This document shows positions 8,983 to 17,648 of a stretch of 33,659 nucleotides of DNA, one piece after another. Position 1 is the first letter of the stretch; each line of letters starts with the position of its first letter. The notes below the pieces were generated by a model. That model was not told where the DNA came from, did no database searches, and was given only the letters and a program-made list of their open reading frames with translations. The translations under genes were made by a program, and so were the position numbers. The stretch comes from Pontiellaceae bacterium (GTDB lineage: Bacteria > Verrucomicrobiota > Kiritimatiellia > Kiritimatiellales > Pontiellaceae): NCBI GenBank assembly GCA_016937945.1, contig JAFGVP010000139.1, forward strand, positions 1-33,659, read 5' to 3'.

Positions 8983-11775
8983 TTAATATGCTTCGAAGTC
9001 GCTGTCGGAAGCTTCTTCGTCCATGATCAGGTTGATGCCTGTTCCGCTTTCTGCGGCGGCCGGTTTGACTGCCTTGACTGCGGGCCTGGCGACCACCGGT
9101 TTGGCCTTTTTGACCGGTGCGGAGCGTTTCGGCGGAGCACTGCGGCCGGTGTTCACCGCATAATCATCCACCTTGAAAAAGCTGATGACATCCTGAAGCT
9201 GCTGGGCCTGAGCCGATAGTTCTTCGGAAGTGGCTGACATTTCTTCAACACCGGACGCCGTCTGTTGGGTCACGGTATCCAGCTGCTGGATGGCGGTGTT
9301 GATCTGTTCGACGCCCTTGGTCTGTTCGCTGCTGGCCGCGCTGATTTCCTGTACAAGCTCGGCGGTCTTCTGGATATCGGGAACCAGTTTATCGAGCATC
9401 TGTCCGGCGCGCTCCGCGATGGCAACGCTGGAGGAACTGAGCGACCCGATTTCTCCGGCCGCCGTCTGGCTTCGTTCGGCCAGCTTGCGTACTTCCGAGG
9501 CCACTACGGCAAAGCCACGCCCATGTTCTCCGGCGCGAGCCGCTTCGATCGCGGCGTTGAGTGCGAGCAGGTCGGTCTGTCGGGCGATTTCCTGAATGAT
9601 GGAGATGCGTTCCGCAATTTCCTTCATGGCGGCAACGGCTTCCATGACTGCTTTATTGGTTTCCAGCGTGTCCTGTGCAGACTGCTGGGCAATGTTGTTG
9701 GTTTCCTGGGCGTTGTCGGAGTTCTGCTGAATCGTGGATGCCATTTCCTCCATGGACGCCGAAGCTTCTTCTGCCGATGCGGCCTGTTCCGTGGCTCCCT
9801 GCGACATTTCCTGGGCGCTTGAGCTGAGTTCTTCTGAGCCAGCTGCCACATTGGCTGATGCGCCGACGATCTGGGAGACGATACCCTTAAGTTTTTCCAC
9901 CATGTTCATCAGGGCGGAAACCATCTGTCCGGTTTCGTCCTTGCCGCGCGCCTGCAGTTTAATAGTCAGGTCGCCGGCGGCCAGCTTGTCGGCTGCCGCA
10001 ACCGCCTCAAACAGAGGCGTGGTGATGGCTTTCGTGATCATCCATGCAATGTATACGCCGGCCACAAGGGCGATGATCAGGCCGATAATGGTCGTCATGG
10101 ATGCCTTATTCAGGCTCGACACTGTTTCGTCGGAAATACTGCGCATTCCGCCCATGGCGGCTTCCACGGTGGTGCCGCATGCATTCAGGACATCTTCGGC
10201 GGCCGTTTCGCGCTGGCCTCTCAGATCGTCCATCTTTGCCCAGTTGGCCAGGAATGATTTCAGTCCATCGGAATAATCGCTTCCTGCCTGTTGGGTGCTG
10301 TCGATCAATTTCAGGTCGGCTTCCTTCCTTGTAATGGTGCGCAGGTCGTTATAGGCCGAGTCCATAGCGGTAAAGTTTTTCAGGGCCTGAGCGAGGATCT
10401 GAGACTCTCCGAGCGCCTGAGCTTTAAAAGCCTTGACCCGGGTGTCATTACCGAGAGAGACGATGTCGGTGGCGATCGTCATCTTTTCGACGCGCTCAAT
10501 CATGTCGGTTTTCAGCTTGTTCTGCTGGTCTTCGAGAAATTCGTTGCAGGTGGAAACATATTCCCCGGCCGCCGTGTTCATGTGGCCTCGGATCTCGTCG
10601 AGCAGTCTGAAGTTGGTCAGGTAGGTTTCCATGGCCTCTTTGTAAAGGGCGGCGGCTTCATCCACCTGGTCGATCCGTTCAATGTCTTCCTGGATGTGTG
10701 TAATAGGGCGGAGCTGGGCGGTCAGCTTGGTAATGCCCGCAAACTGGCCGATGGCTTTTTCCATCATATCCGGATCTTTCTTTGCCTGCGCCTTGAAGTT
10801 GGTAATACGAATCGCATTTCCGGCGTCTGTGATTTTTGCGCCGAGCTCAATCTTCTGCCGTCGCTCTTCCAGATTCGCATCCGCTGCCTGCAGTTCTTCC
10901 TGCATCTTTTTATTCTGGTCGGTCATGAATCCTTCGCAGGCGGTCATGTATTCTGCGGCTGCTTTATCCATTTCCGTTGCGGCGGCCTCGATCTTTTTCA
11001 TGGTGACAATGTATTCCACCATTTCTTTCCGGTAGGACGCGGCGGCCTCTTCGGTTACACGGATACGTTCGATGTCAAGCGGGTCGGTGGTAATGGGGCG
11101 CAGGATTTTGAGCAGGTCTTTCAGTCCGTTGAGGTCATCAACCGCAGACTGCATCAGGGTCATATCGTTGGCGGCCTGCGCCTTGAAGTTTGCAACCCGT
11201 ACGGCTGTTCCGAGATCCTGGATCTGCGAAGCGGTTTCAACCTTCAGAAGCCGGTCTTCGAGATCTTCCCGAAATGCCGTCTGCTGGTTGAGCAGGAAGG
11301 TGTCGCATGATGTCATGAAAATGCCGGCATTTTCATCCAACGAAGTGCGGATCTTATTGTTGTCGTCGAGTGTCGCCTTTGTTTCGACGGAGAGGCCTTT
11401 ATAGGTATTGAACGCATTCCGTGCGAGGGTGACCTGATCCTGCAGTTTGGTCAGTGTTTTGGCCTCATCCGCCAGCTGCTGGGCGTCGTCAATGTACTGG
11501 TCAACCTGAACCTGCAGCTTCAGGGCATTCGCCCAGTAAGTTTCCTTCTCGCTCATCGTATATCCGCGCATTTCGAATGCATACTGATTGGCGGCATACT
11601 GCAGCCCGGCGGCAATCTGTACTTCTGGCACATATTCCCCGGAAAGCGTCTTGGATTGTCGGTTTACCCGCACCATGCTTATGATCGCAAAGGCGCCGAG
11701 TGCAAATGCAATGAGAAGCAGCAACGCAAAGCCACCTCCGATTTTCTTGCCCAGTTTCAGGTCGTTCCAGTTCAT
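8983..11775 (-). CDS. Large methyl-accepting chemotaxis protein with repeated helical sensor and CheR-tether-like tail
   Basis: A 930-aa chemoreceptor, unusually long. Membrane helices at about 13-35 and 561-581 enclose a mostly helical extracytoplasmic region of about 520 residues, built of repeated HBM-like four-helix units. The repeat is visible as FKAQA-x(n)-LRxIT at about 196-229, 326-359 and 449-482, and as a Cys-containing helix with Cys157, Cys280, Cys410 and Cys533. HAMP follows (about 582-636), then the signalling hairpin (tip at about 729-769). After it comes a Pro/Lys/Ala-rich linker (about 878-908) and a final DFEAY, matching the x-[HFWY]-x-x-[HFWY] pattern of CheR/CheB-tethering C-terminal peptides. 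AGGAG precedes the ATG. It is the first receptor after cheA. Ligand unknown. Confidence 0.93.
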   Translation of the reverse strand: MNWNDLKLGKKIGGGFALLLLIAFALGAFAIISMVRVNRQSKTLSGEYVPEVQIAAGLQYAANQYAFEMRGYTMSEKETYWANALKLQVQVDQYIDDAQQLADEAKTLTKLQDQVTLARNAFNTYKGLSVETKATLDDNNKIRTSLDENAGIFMTSCDTFLLNQQTAFREDLEDRLLKVETASQIQDLGTAVRVANFKAQAANDMTLMQSAVDDLNGLKDLLKILRPITTDPLDIERIRVTEEAAASYRKEMVEYIVTMKKIEAAATEMDKAAAEYMTACEGFMTDQNKKMQEELQAADANLEERRQKIELGAKITDAGNAIRITNFKAQAKKDPDMMEKAIGQFAGITKLTAQLRPITHIQEDIERIDQVDEAAALYKEAMETYLTNFRLLDEIRGHMNTAAGEYVSTCNEFLEDQQNKLKTDMIERVEKMTIATDIVSLGNDTRVKAFKAQALGESQILAQALKNFTAMDSAYNDLRTITRKEADLKLIDSTQQAGSDYSDGLKSFLANWAKMDDLRGQRETAAEDVLNACGTTVEAAMGGMRSISDETVSSLNKASMTTIIGLIIALVAGVYIAWMITKAITTPLFEAVAAADKLAAGDLTIKLQARGKDETGQMVSALMNMVEKLKGIVSQIVGASANVAAGSEELSSSAQEMSQGATEQAASAEEASASMEEMASTIQQNSDNAQETNNIAQQSAQDTLETNKAVMEAVAAMKEIAERISIIQEIARQTDLLALNAAIEAARAGEHGRGFAVVASEVRKLAERSQTAAGEIGSLSSSSVAIAERAGQMLDKLVPDIQKTAELVQEISAASSEQTKGVEQINTAIQQLDTVTQQTASGVEEMSATSEELSAQAQQLQDVISFFKVDDYAVNTGRSAPPKRSAPVKKAKPVVARPAVKAVKPAAAESGTGINLIMDEEASDSDFEAY

Positions 11776-11823
11776 TACCTATTCTCCTGTGTTCTCTTAA
11801 TCATGCCCCTTTGCATGAGAAAT

Positions 11824-13830
11824 CTATTTGCTCTTCTGCGTGTCTTCGATGGTGTAAACCGCATCGAAAATTCGTCCGAGATCCAGAATGAGCGCCACGG
11901 TTCCGTCTCCGAGAATGGTCGCTCCCGAGACTTCGGCAATATCGCGACACAGCTTGCCTAGCGGCTTGATTACGGCCTGCAGCTCGCCGACCACCAGGTC
12001 GACCACGATGCCGAAACGATTTCCGTCGTCGTTGATGATCACGATCTTTTCATGGTTCGGACGGTCGCCTTCGACGCCGAACAAATGCCGCAGGCTGATG
12101 TAGGGAACCATCTCGTCTCGCAGGTTCAGGATGTGCCGGTAGCGATCCTGTACAAGCTGGCTTTCAGTCATCTCGACGCACTCTTCAATAACCCCGAGGG
12201 GCAGCACATAATCGGAGTCGCCGATGCGAACCTGCAGTCCATCAATGATGGCGAGAGTCAGCGGAAGCCGCATGGTAATGGTGGTGCCCTCTCCCCGCTC
12301 ACTGTCGATCTGGATGCGCCCGCCCAGCTGTTGAATGCTTTTTGCGACGACATCCATGCCGACGCCGCGTCCGGAGAGGGCAGAAACTTCCTGCTTCGTG
12401 GAAAAACCGGGCTGGAGAATAAAATCATAAATTTCGCGGTCGGTAAGATTGGAATCCGGCGCTGTCAGTCCGCGTTCAATAGCCTTGGTCAGGATGCGGT
12501 CGCGGTCGAGCCCGGCGCCGTCATCGACAACGGATATCAGGACATATGCGCCGGAGTGCGTGGCGGTCAGTTCCAGCCAGCCGCATTCCTGTTTTCCTGC
12601 GGCCGTCCGTTCGGTCGGCGATTCGATTCCATGATCAATCGCGTTGCGGATGAGATGCACCATCGGGTCGTGCAGCCGTTCGATCACGGTCTTATCGAGT
12701 TCGGTTTCGCCGCCGCTGGTTTCGATTTCCACCTGCTTGCCAAGGTCGCGTGCGAGGTCGCGTACGATGCGTTTGTATTTTCCGAAAACGGAGCCGATGG
12801 GGACCATGCGCATGCCCATGGTGGTATCGCGCATGTCGCTGGTAAGTCGTTCAATCTCTTCAGCAACCGCTGCGATCTCCGGGCATCCGGTCTGAATGCT
12901 GAGCTGCGATAGACGGGCCTGGGCAATCACCAGTTCACCCACAAGGTTGACCATCTTATCCAGTCGTTCCGAAGGAACCCGCACCGTCGACTGGTTTTTC
13001 TGTTCGACGTGGTTTTTTGTGCGTATCTGAACGGCTGCCGGAGCTGTCCCGGGAGAAGATTCTTTCTTCTTGATCGGAGTTTCTCCGGGTTCTTCCTCTG
13101 TATTTTCGGCGCCTCCGGACACCTTGGTGATTTCCAGGTCACAGTCGTCCCCGACAAAAATAAAGACATCGCGAACCGCATTTTCTCCGGCATCGGTCTT
13201 CAGGAGCATTTCCCATGCAAAGTGGCAGGTTTCCGGCTCAAGCGTTTCGAGCGGCGGAATGCCTTCAAGGTTGGGCGTCACGGTGAGCTCACCGAGATCC
13301 CGCAGTTCAGCAAGAATCAGGAGCGGGTCGGAGCCGTGGGCATAGGCCTGAATTTCCGGGCGGAAGCTGATCCTGAATGTTTCCATGGTGCTGTCGGTGT
13401 CGGCCTTTTCAACGTTTGGCGAGTGTGGCGCATGATCGGCAGCCGGAGCGCCGCTGCCCATCAGGATCTGCAATTTCTGCAGGATCAGGGTGCGGGCATC
13501 TGCCCGGCTGTCGGGCTGGTCGTCTTCCGCAATCCGGACGAGGTTCTGAATCTCATCGCGTGCGGCCAGTGTCAGGTCGATCAGTTCGCGGGAAACGTGT
13601 ACGGCGCCATTGCGGACCTTTTCAAATGCATTTTCCAGATCGTGCGTGAAGTGTTCGACCTTTTCGAAGCCAAACATGCTGCCGGAGCCTTTAATGGTGT
13701 GAAGCGCACGGAAAACGGCATTGATCATTTCAGCATTGTCGGGCGATTCCTCCAGGGCCAGCAGGTCGTCCTCCAGCTGGGAGAGCAGCTCCTTTGCTTC
13801 CTCGATAAATGCGAATTGATGCTGATCCAT
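11824..13830 (-). CDS. cheA: CheA chemotaxis histidine kinase
   Basis: Central kinase of the array: autophosphorylates under receptor control and passes phosphate to CheY and CheB. The 668-aa protein has the P1 Hpt domain with phospho-His44 in ALHTIKGSGSMFGF, a second module at about 150-240 (FRPEIQAYAHGSDPLLIL onward) of the type found between P1 and P3 in many non-enteric CheAs, a charged linker, P3 dimerisation helices (about 280-345, VRVPSERLDKMVNLVGELV), a P4 ATPase (HLIRNAIDHGIE, VDDGAGLDRD, LSGRGVGMDVV) and a C-terminal CheW-like P5. All catalytic boxes look intact. AAGGGGGAG precedes the ATG. cheY lies 20 bases upstream and the 930-aa receptor about 50 bases downstream. Confidence 0.97.
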   Translation of the reverse strand: MDQHQFAFIEEAKELLSQLEDDLLALEESPDNAEMINAVFRALHTIKGSGSMFGFEKVEHFTHDLENAFEKVRNGAVHVSRELIDLTLAARDEIQNLVRIAEDDQPDSRADARTLILQKLQILMGSGAPAADHAPHSPNVEKADTDSTMETFRISFRPEIQAYAHGSDPLLILAELRDLGELTVTPNLEGIPPLETLEPETCHFAWEMLLKTDAGENAVRDVFIFVGDDCDLEITKVSGGAENTEEEPGETPIKKKESSPGTAPAAVQIRTKNHVEQKNQSTVRVPSERLDKMVNLVGELVIAQARLSQLSIQTGCPEIAAVAEEIERLTSDMRDTTMGMRMVPIGSVFGKYKRIVRDLARDLGKQVEIETSGGETELDKTVIERLHDPMVHLIRNAIDHGIESPTERTAAGKQECGWLELTATHSGAYVLISVVDDGAGLDRDRILTKAIERGLTAPDSNLTDREIYDFILQPGFSTKQEVSALSGRGVGMDVVAKSIQQLGGRIQIDSERGEGTTITMRLPLTLAIIDGLQVRIGDSDYVLPLGVIEECVEMTESQLVQDRYRHILNLRDEMVPYISLRHLFGVEGDRPNHEKIVIINDDGNRFGIVVDLVVGELQAVIKPLGKLCRDIAEVSGATILGDGTVALILDLGRIFDAVYTIEDTQKSK

Positions 13831-13850
13831 GGCTCCCCCTTAAAGAACGT

Positions 13851-14216
13851 TCAGCGCAGTACTTTTTTGATGACGGTAACAAGCTGGTCCGGTTTGAACG
13901 GCTTGACAATCCATCCGGTGGCGCCGGCGGCCTTTCCCTCCATCTTTTTTTCGGCCTGAGATTCGGTCGTCAGCATGACGATCGGGATAAAACGGTGTTG
14001 CGCATCCGAGCGGAGATGCTTGATCAGTGTGATCCCGTCCATGCGCGGCATGTTGAGGTCAACCAGCGCCATGTCCACCGGTGTGCTGCGGATTTTTTCA
14101 AGGGCGTCTATGCCGTCAACCGCTTCCACTGCTTCATATTGGGCCTGCTTCAGAGTGAAGCTGACCATTTGGCGTATGCTGCTGGAGTCGTCTACGGTGA
14201 GGATGCGTTTGCTCAT
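13851..14216 (-). CDS. cheY: CheY-like single-domain response regulator
   Basis: Stand-alone receiver of 121 aa, expected phosphate acceptor from CheA. Acidic pocket Asp9/Asp10, acceptor Asp53 in MALVDLNMPRMDG, switch Thr at 83-84 (MLTTES) and the Lys of IVKPFKP are present. GGGA precedes the ATG; the stop of the STAS gene is only one base away, so the two are probably translationally coupled. Placement directly before cheA makes this the likeliest principal output or phosphate-sink regulator. The target (flagellar switch, pilus or other) cannot be told: no motility genes are in the window. Confidence 0.93.
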   Translation of the reverse strand: MSKRILTVDDSSSIRQMVSFTLKQAQYEAVEAVDGIDALEKIRSTPVDMALVDLNMPRMDGITLIKHLRSDAQHRFIPIVMLTTESQAEKKMEGKAAGATGWIVKPFKPDQLVTVIKKVLR

Positions 14217-14217
14217 G

Positions 14218-14526
14218 TCAGTTCCCGGTTGTATGTTTCGTGGTCAAATCCTGAATCAGTGCCTGCACGCCGGCTTCTTCCGCAACCCGGAGCAGGGCTT
14301 CCGGAACGGGTTCGGCCAGTTCAATGGGGATGTTCCTGCCGGCGCAGGACTGTTTCGCCGCATACAGGAGCTGAAGAAAGGTGAGGTCGACCGAGTCGGT
14401 TTCGCTGAATGAGAGGACGAGCGGAGCGTCGGCCGAGACGGACTCCAGCAGGTTACTGTGGATTTCGGTGATCGTCATGACCGACAGATCGCCTTTTAGA
14501 GTAATATGGTCTGGTGTTGTTTTCAT
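14218..14526 (-). CDS. STAS-domain protein, CheS-like position
   Basis: Small 102-aa protein with a STAS fold pattern like anti-sigma-factor antagonists and MlaB: beta-strand start (HITLKGDLSV), APLVLSFSETDSVDLTFLQLL with a Thr49 near the usual phosphorylatable position, and a C-terminal helix (VPEALLRVAEEAGVQALIQDL). It lies 8 bases after the soluble MCP-like gene and one base before cheY. In Sinorhizobium meliloti a small protein at the same relative place (between the soluble receptor icpA and cheY1-cheA), CheS, binds CheA and speeds CheY1 dephosphorylation; a similar role here is inference from position, attractive because no CheZ/CheC/CheX is seen. The alternative is a partner-switching antagonist. 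Confidence 0.85.
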   Translation of the reverse strand: MKTTPDHITLKGDLSVMTITEIHSNLLESVSADAPLVLSFSETDSVDLTFLQLLYAAKQSCAGRNIPIELAEPVPEALLRVAEEAGVQALIQDLTTKHTTGN

Positions 14527-14534
14527 CGCGGGGC

Positions 14535-16658
14535 TTAAAACAGCTCTATGTTGTCATCCAATTCATCCTCTGATTCGGATGCAATCTGTGCAAGTTGAAG
14601 TCTTTCGGAAATATTTTCCGATAATTCTTTTTTGGCTATCTCTTTTTTCAGTGTGTCGAAGTCGTTAAACAGTTCGTTGGGGTCGTTTTCCGCCGAGGGA
14701 GGGATGTCGAAGTCATCAAAGAGGTCAATATTGCTGTCGCAAATTTCTTCCGCTGCCGAGCCGAAGTCCTCAAACAATTCTATGTTCCCGATTTCGTCCT
14801 GCTCCGTTGCCGACATTGATTCGGATGCCGTGGTCGTGAAATCCTCAAAATCATCGAAGCTTTCGAAGTCGTCGAAGCCGGTGGAATCCGATGTGGTTTC
14901 CGTCGCTTCGTTACTCCAAAGTAGCGCATCATCTTTTTTCGCGGTTGGCGAAGCTGGTTTTTTGGCCATGGTCAACCCCCGTTCGCGAAGGAAACGCTGG
15001 TGGGTTTCGCGTTCTGCATCGATGGTATATTTCTGATAAAGCCCGTCCATGGTCTGCTCCAGCCGGCGATCCTGCTTGATAAAGGCGAACATTTTCTGCA
15101 GGCGGCTGCCTTCTTCATTCAGGAAGGCGAGCGAGCCAAGGGCCTGTCCAACAACCGGGCTCAGCTGCTCGGTTGCATTGATCTGCACCATGCCGCGTTC
15201 CAGCTCATCAACGACCCGGTGGCCGCAGGTGCTGATTTCGCTCATAATTGTATCAGCGGTGCTTTTCAGGGCATTGATCGCTTCTGTTTTTGAGGAAAGA
15301 CGGTCTTCGATTTCATGCAGGATCATGTCCTTGTCTTTGCGCGAATCGTTGAATGTGGCGAAGCGCCTTACGACCTCTCCCAGCATGACCGAAACCTTGC
15401 TGCCGTTGGATGAGATTTCCGATGCACAGGCCCGGATGGCTTCCGCGAGGGTGATAAGTGCTTCGCCGCCTTCGCCGATCCGGGCCGCCTTGATGGTGGA
15501 ATTGAGTCCGAGGAGCCGGATGTGCGAGTCGATTGCATTCATGTTCCGGACCGCTTCGAACATGGTTTCAACCTTGAAGGTAACCTGTTTGCTTGTTCGG
15601 TTCATGCACTCCATCTGGCGGCTGTAATCGTTCACAAGAACGACTTTCCGGTTCAGGGTATTGGCCAGATCCGTCAGCCGAACGGGAATGCGTTCAAGAT
15701 GCTCGGCATCCCGCATGTCGTTGTGGGCATGTTCCGACATTTTTTCCAGATTCTGGGTTACCTGCTGTACTTCGCTGGCGAACGATCCGTATGCCTCTTC
15801 AATCTGGCGTTTCTGCAGATGGCTGAGTTCCGAGATATTCCTGTAATTACAGATGCATTTTGATTCATTCAGGGAGTCAAGTGCTTCAATCGAGTGTTCG
15901 AGGCTTTGGCGCAGGAAGTCCTGGAACTGGAGGGCCACCACGATGTTCATGATGTTGGAGGTGAAGGCCTCGTAGTTCTTTGCCAGTTGTGCGCTCTCGT
16001 TTTCATATTCGGAGCGGTGGGAAATGAAATGGTGAATCGTGTCGGAAAACTGAGTGACGACGTCCGATATCTGGGAGAACGAGGTGGAATGCAGGGCATT
16101 GAGTTCGTTCAGGGCCACGCCCGCCATTGCTTTGAGCGGAAGAATCTGCTCCGTGAGGGAGTTAATGTTTTTTTCGACCTCGTTCGTCATTTCCTGCAGG
16201 GATTCGGCTACGCTGAGAAACTCCCGCCCATGCACGCCCAGCTGCGCGATGCAGGTCAGGGTGGAGACCCCCAGCGTACGAAGCATGATCAGCTGTCGGC
16301 TGATCTCTCCGAGAGGTCGGGAAATCTCGTCAAGCTGGATGAGAAGATTTTGAAGAATTTCATGAGTCCAATTGTAATCTATCTCAATCTCGCGAATCAG
16401 CAGGTTGATTTCTGCCAGTTTCTCAAGTTTGAAGTTCATCGTTTCCGTGAATTCCCTGCCGCTCAGCAGTTGCGCCATCGCGTTGCAACGTTCCGTCAGC
16501 TCCAGTCCCATCTGGATGAATTCCTGCAGCTTTCCGCCCAGTTTGACAAATTCCTGTTCGGACAGGGCATTGACGCGCCGAAGGGCATCGCATACCTCGT
16601 TAATTCGGGGTTGCGACTTAAAACGGCATATGCAGGAAATGGATTGAACCGGGTTCAT
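14535..16658 (-). CDS. Soluble MCP-like protein with acidic NI[ED]LF-repeat tail
   Basis: A 707-aa protein with no membrane segment or signal peptide, almost wholly helical. A degenerate MCP hairpin tip is visible at about 380-415 (LLGLNSTIKAARIGEGGEA, compare [19 protein letters not shown] of the neighbouring receptors), and VALQFQDFLRQSLEHSIEAL at about 241-260 is a motif I associate with cytosolic MCP-like proteins. From about 590 on it is acidic and low-complexity, with repeated F-[DEN]-DF and NI[ED]LF peptides, ending in NIELF. An in-frame ATG at 16820 would add 54 residues, but that stretch overlaps the upstream cheY and is Arg/His/Gln-rich unlike the rest; the start at 16658, 14 bases after the cheY stop, is preferred although its ribosome site is weak. 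Likely a cytosolic array component; comparable in position to IcpA. Confidence 0.82.
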   Translation of the reverse strand: MNPVQSISCICRFKSQPRINEVCDALRRVNALSEQEFVKLGGKLQEFIQMGLELTERCNAMAQLLSGREFTETMNFKLEKLAEINLLIREIEIDYNWTHEILQNLLIQLDEISRPLGEISRQLIMLRTLGVSTLTCIAQLGVHGREFLSVAESLQEMTNEVEKNINSLTEQILPLKAMAGVALNELNALHSTSFSQISDVVTQFSDTIHHFISHRSEYENESAQLAKNYEAFTSNIMNIVVALQFQDFLRQSLEHSIEALDSLNESKCICNYRNISELSHLQKRQIEEAYGSFASEVQQVTQNLEKMSEHAHNDMRDAEHLERIPVRLTDLANTLNRKVVLVNDYSRQMECMNRTSKQVTFKVETMFEAVRNMNAIDSHIRLLGLNSTIKAARIGEGGEALITLAEAIRACASEISSNGSKVSVMLGEVVRRFATFNDSRKDKDMILHEIEDRLSSKTEAINALKSTADTIMSEISTCGHRVVDELERGMVQINATEQLSPVVGQALGSLAFLNEEGSRLQKMFAFIKQDRRLEQTMDGLYQKYTIDAERETHQRFLRERGLTMAKKPASPTAKKDDALLWSNEATETTSDSTGFDDFESFDDFEDFTTTASESMSATEQDEIGNIELFEDFGSAAEEICDSNIDLFDDFDIPPSAENDPNELFNDFDTLKKEIAKKELSENISERLQLAQIASESEDELDDNIELF

Positions 16659-16672
16659 TGTACGGTGTGGAG

Positions 16673-17038
16673 TTACTTCAGCGTGGTTTCTACAAGGCTG
16701 ATTAACTCTTTGGGTTTGAATGGTTTGGATAGGATGCAGCTGCTTCCGACGACATTTGCGATGCTGAGATAGTATTCCTTCCGGTTGAACCCGCCGGCGG
16801 ACATGGCGATGATCCGGCAATCCGGATCATTCTTTTTCAGTGTCTCGATCACGTTGATGCCGTCGACCTTCGGCATAAGTATGTCTGTTATAACGAGATC
16901 CGGATTGTGTTGTGCTGCGAGTGAAAGCCCTTCGTCACCATCTTCGGCCTGAATGATTTTGTGACCCGAATCTTCCATAACATTTACAACCAGGTTTCGA
17001 ATGATGCGGTCGTCTTCGATCAGTAAAATAGTTGCCAT
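16673..17038 (-). CDS. CheY-like single-domain response regulator (second)
   Basis: Receiver-only protein of 121 aa: acidic pocket Glu8/Asp9/Asp10, acceptor Asp52 in LVITDILMPKVDG, Ser80 at the switch position (IIAMSAGG) and the Lys of LSKPFKP. It is clearly divergent from the CheY next to cheA, so the two probably have distinct targets or one is a phosphate sink. AGGGGAG lies before the ATG. It follows the largest gap in the chemotaxis block, which carries a sigma-54-like promoter, and is the first gene downstream of that site. Kinase partner could be CheA, or another kinase; the adjacent HK-like protein lacks its phospho-His. Confidence 0.93.
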   Translation of the reverse strand: MATILLIEDDRIIRNLVVNVMEDSGHKIIQAEDGDEGLSLAAQHNPDLVITDILMPKVDGINVIETLKKNDPDCRIIAMSAGGFNRKEYYLSIANVVGSSCILSKPFKPKELISLVETTLK

Positions 17039-17071
17039 GAATATCTCCCCTGATTCTCAATGTTAATTTTG

Positions 17072-17088
17072 AGCATTTCAGATGCCAA
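17072..17088 (-). promoter_or_regulatory. Putative sigma-54 (-24/-12) promoter
   Basis: On the minus strand the segment reads TTGGCATCTGAAATGCT: a TGGCA -24 element and a TGC -12 element with the diagnostic GG-N10-GC spacing. It is about 35 bases ahead of the cheY start at 17038, leaving a short leader that contains the ribosome site. The site lies in the only gap longer than about 60 bases in the chemotaxis block. Deviations from consensus are at the C and G after TGGCA and the first T of TTGC. No enhancer-binding-protein gene is in the window; a chance match cannot be excluded. Confidence 0.4.
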
Positions 17089-17164
17089 AAACGAAGAAGA
17101 TCTCTTTATAAAATTTATGTCACATTATTTGTTAGTATGATTTACTAGACTTTTGCGATATGAG

Positions 17165-17644
17165 TCAGTTTTGCTTCCCGATCGGGTTGAGGCGTTTCAA
17201 GAGCACCTCCCCGCTGTAGGTTTTGTAGATCAGTTTAAACCCCCTGTCTCCTCCGACGCATCGGGCGACAATCGGAATCCGGTGTTCCTTTAAAACCGTT
17301 TCAGCCACTTCGATATTCCGTGCTCCGACCCGTGTAACATGATCCTTTTGACCATCGCCCAGTACGCCGGCGCCGCCGAAAACCTTGGCCTGCAGACGCG
17401 ACCGGGTTGCTCCGTGTTCTTCCAGTGCCTCGATCAGCCGGAGCGTGGCAATATTTCCATAGCGTGGAGTAGCCAGTCCGGCGCCGTTCCAGAAAGGAAG
17501 CATGTAATGGTTGATGCCCCCCATGCGAAGCGTCGGATCCCACAGGCAGACGGCCACGCAGGAGCCGAGCACGGTCCGTACATGGTGCGGGTGCGGGCTG
17601 GCAAACAGGGCCGACGGATGAAGATGGTGGTGGATGATATCCAT
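17165..17644 (-). CDS. cheD: CheD, receptor glutamine deamidase
   Basis: Deamidates specific receptor glutamines to glutamate, making methylation sites, and in some bacteria interacts with CheC-type phosphatases. The 159-aa product has the catalytic Cys29 in TVLGSCVAV, His46 in GGINHYMLP and the downstream AKVFGGAGVL and GARNIEV motifs, with the expected family length. An in-frame ATG at 17863 would give 232 aa, but the extra 73 residues read through the end of the kinase-like gene in another frame and do not resemble CheD; the ATG at 17644, four bases after that gene's stop, is chosen. About 126 bases separate it from the next gene (cheY). Confidence 0.93.
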   Translation of the reverse strand: MDIIHHHLHPSALFASPHPHHVRTVLGSCVAVCLWDPTLRMGGINHYMLPFWNGAGLATPRYGNIATLRLIEALEEHGATRSRLQAKVFGGAGVLGDGQKDHVTRVGARNIEVAETVLKEHRIPIVARCVGGDRGFKLIYKTYSGEVLLKRLNPIGKQN

Positions 17645-17648
17645 GGGA

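Noticed and set aside
10291..11310. Long open frame on the plus strand (339 codons)
   Set aside because: Antisense to the 930-aa receptor; a by-product of its codon use, with Phe/Gly-rich low-complexity translation.
13009..13959. Long open frame on the plus strand (316 codons)
   Set aside because: Antisense to cheA and the adjacent cheY and spans their junction; no recognisable domain.
16659..16820. 54-residue N-terminal extension of the soluble MCP-like protein
   Set aside because: It overlaps cheY in another frame, has atypical Arg/His/Gln-rich composition and no ribosome site; the ATG at 16658 directly after the cheY stop is preferred.
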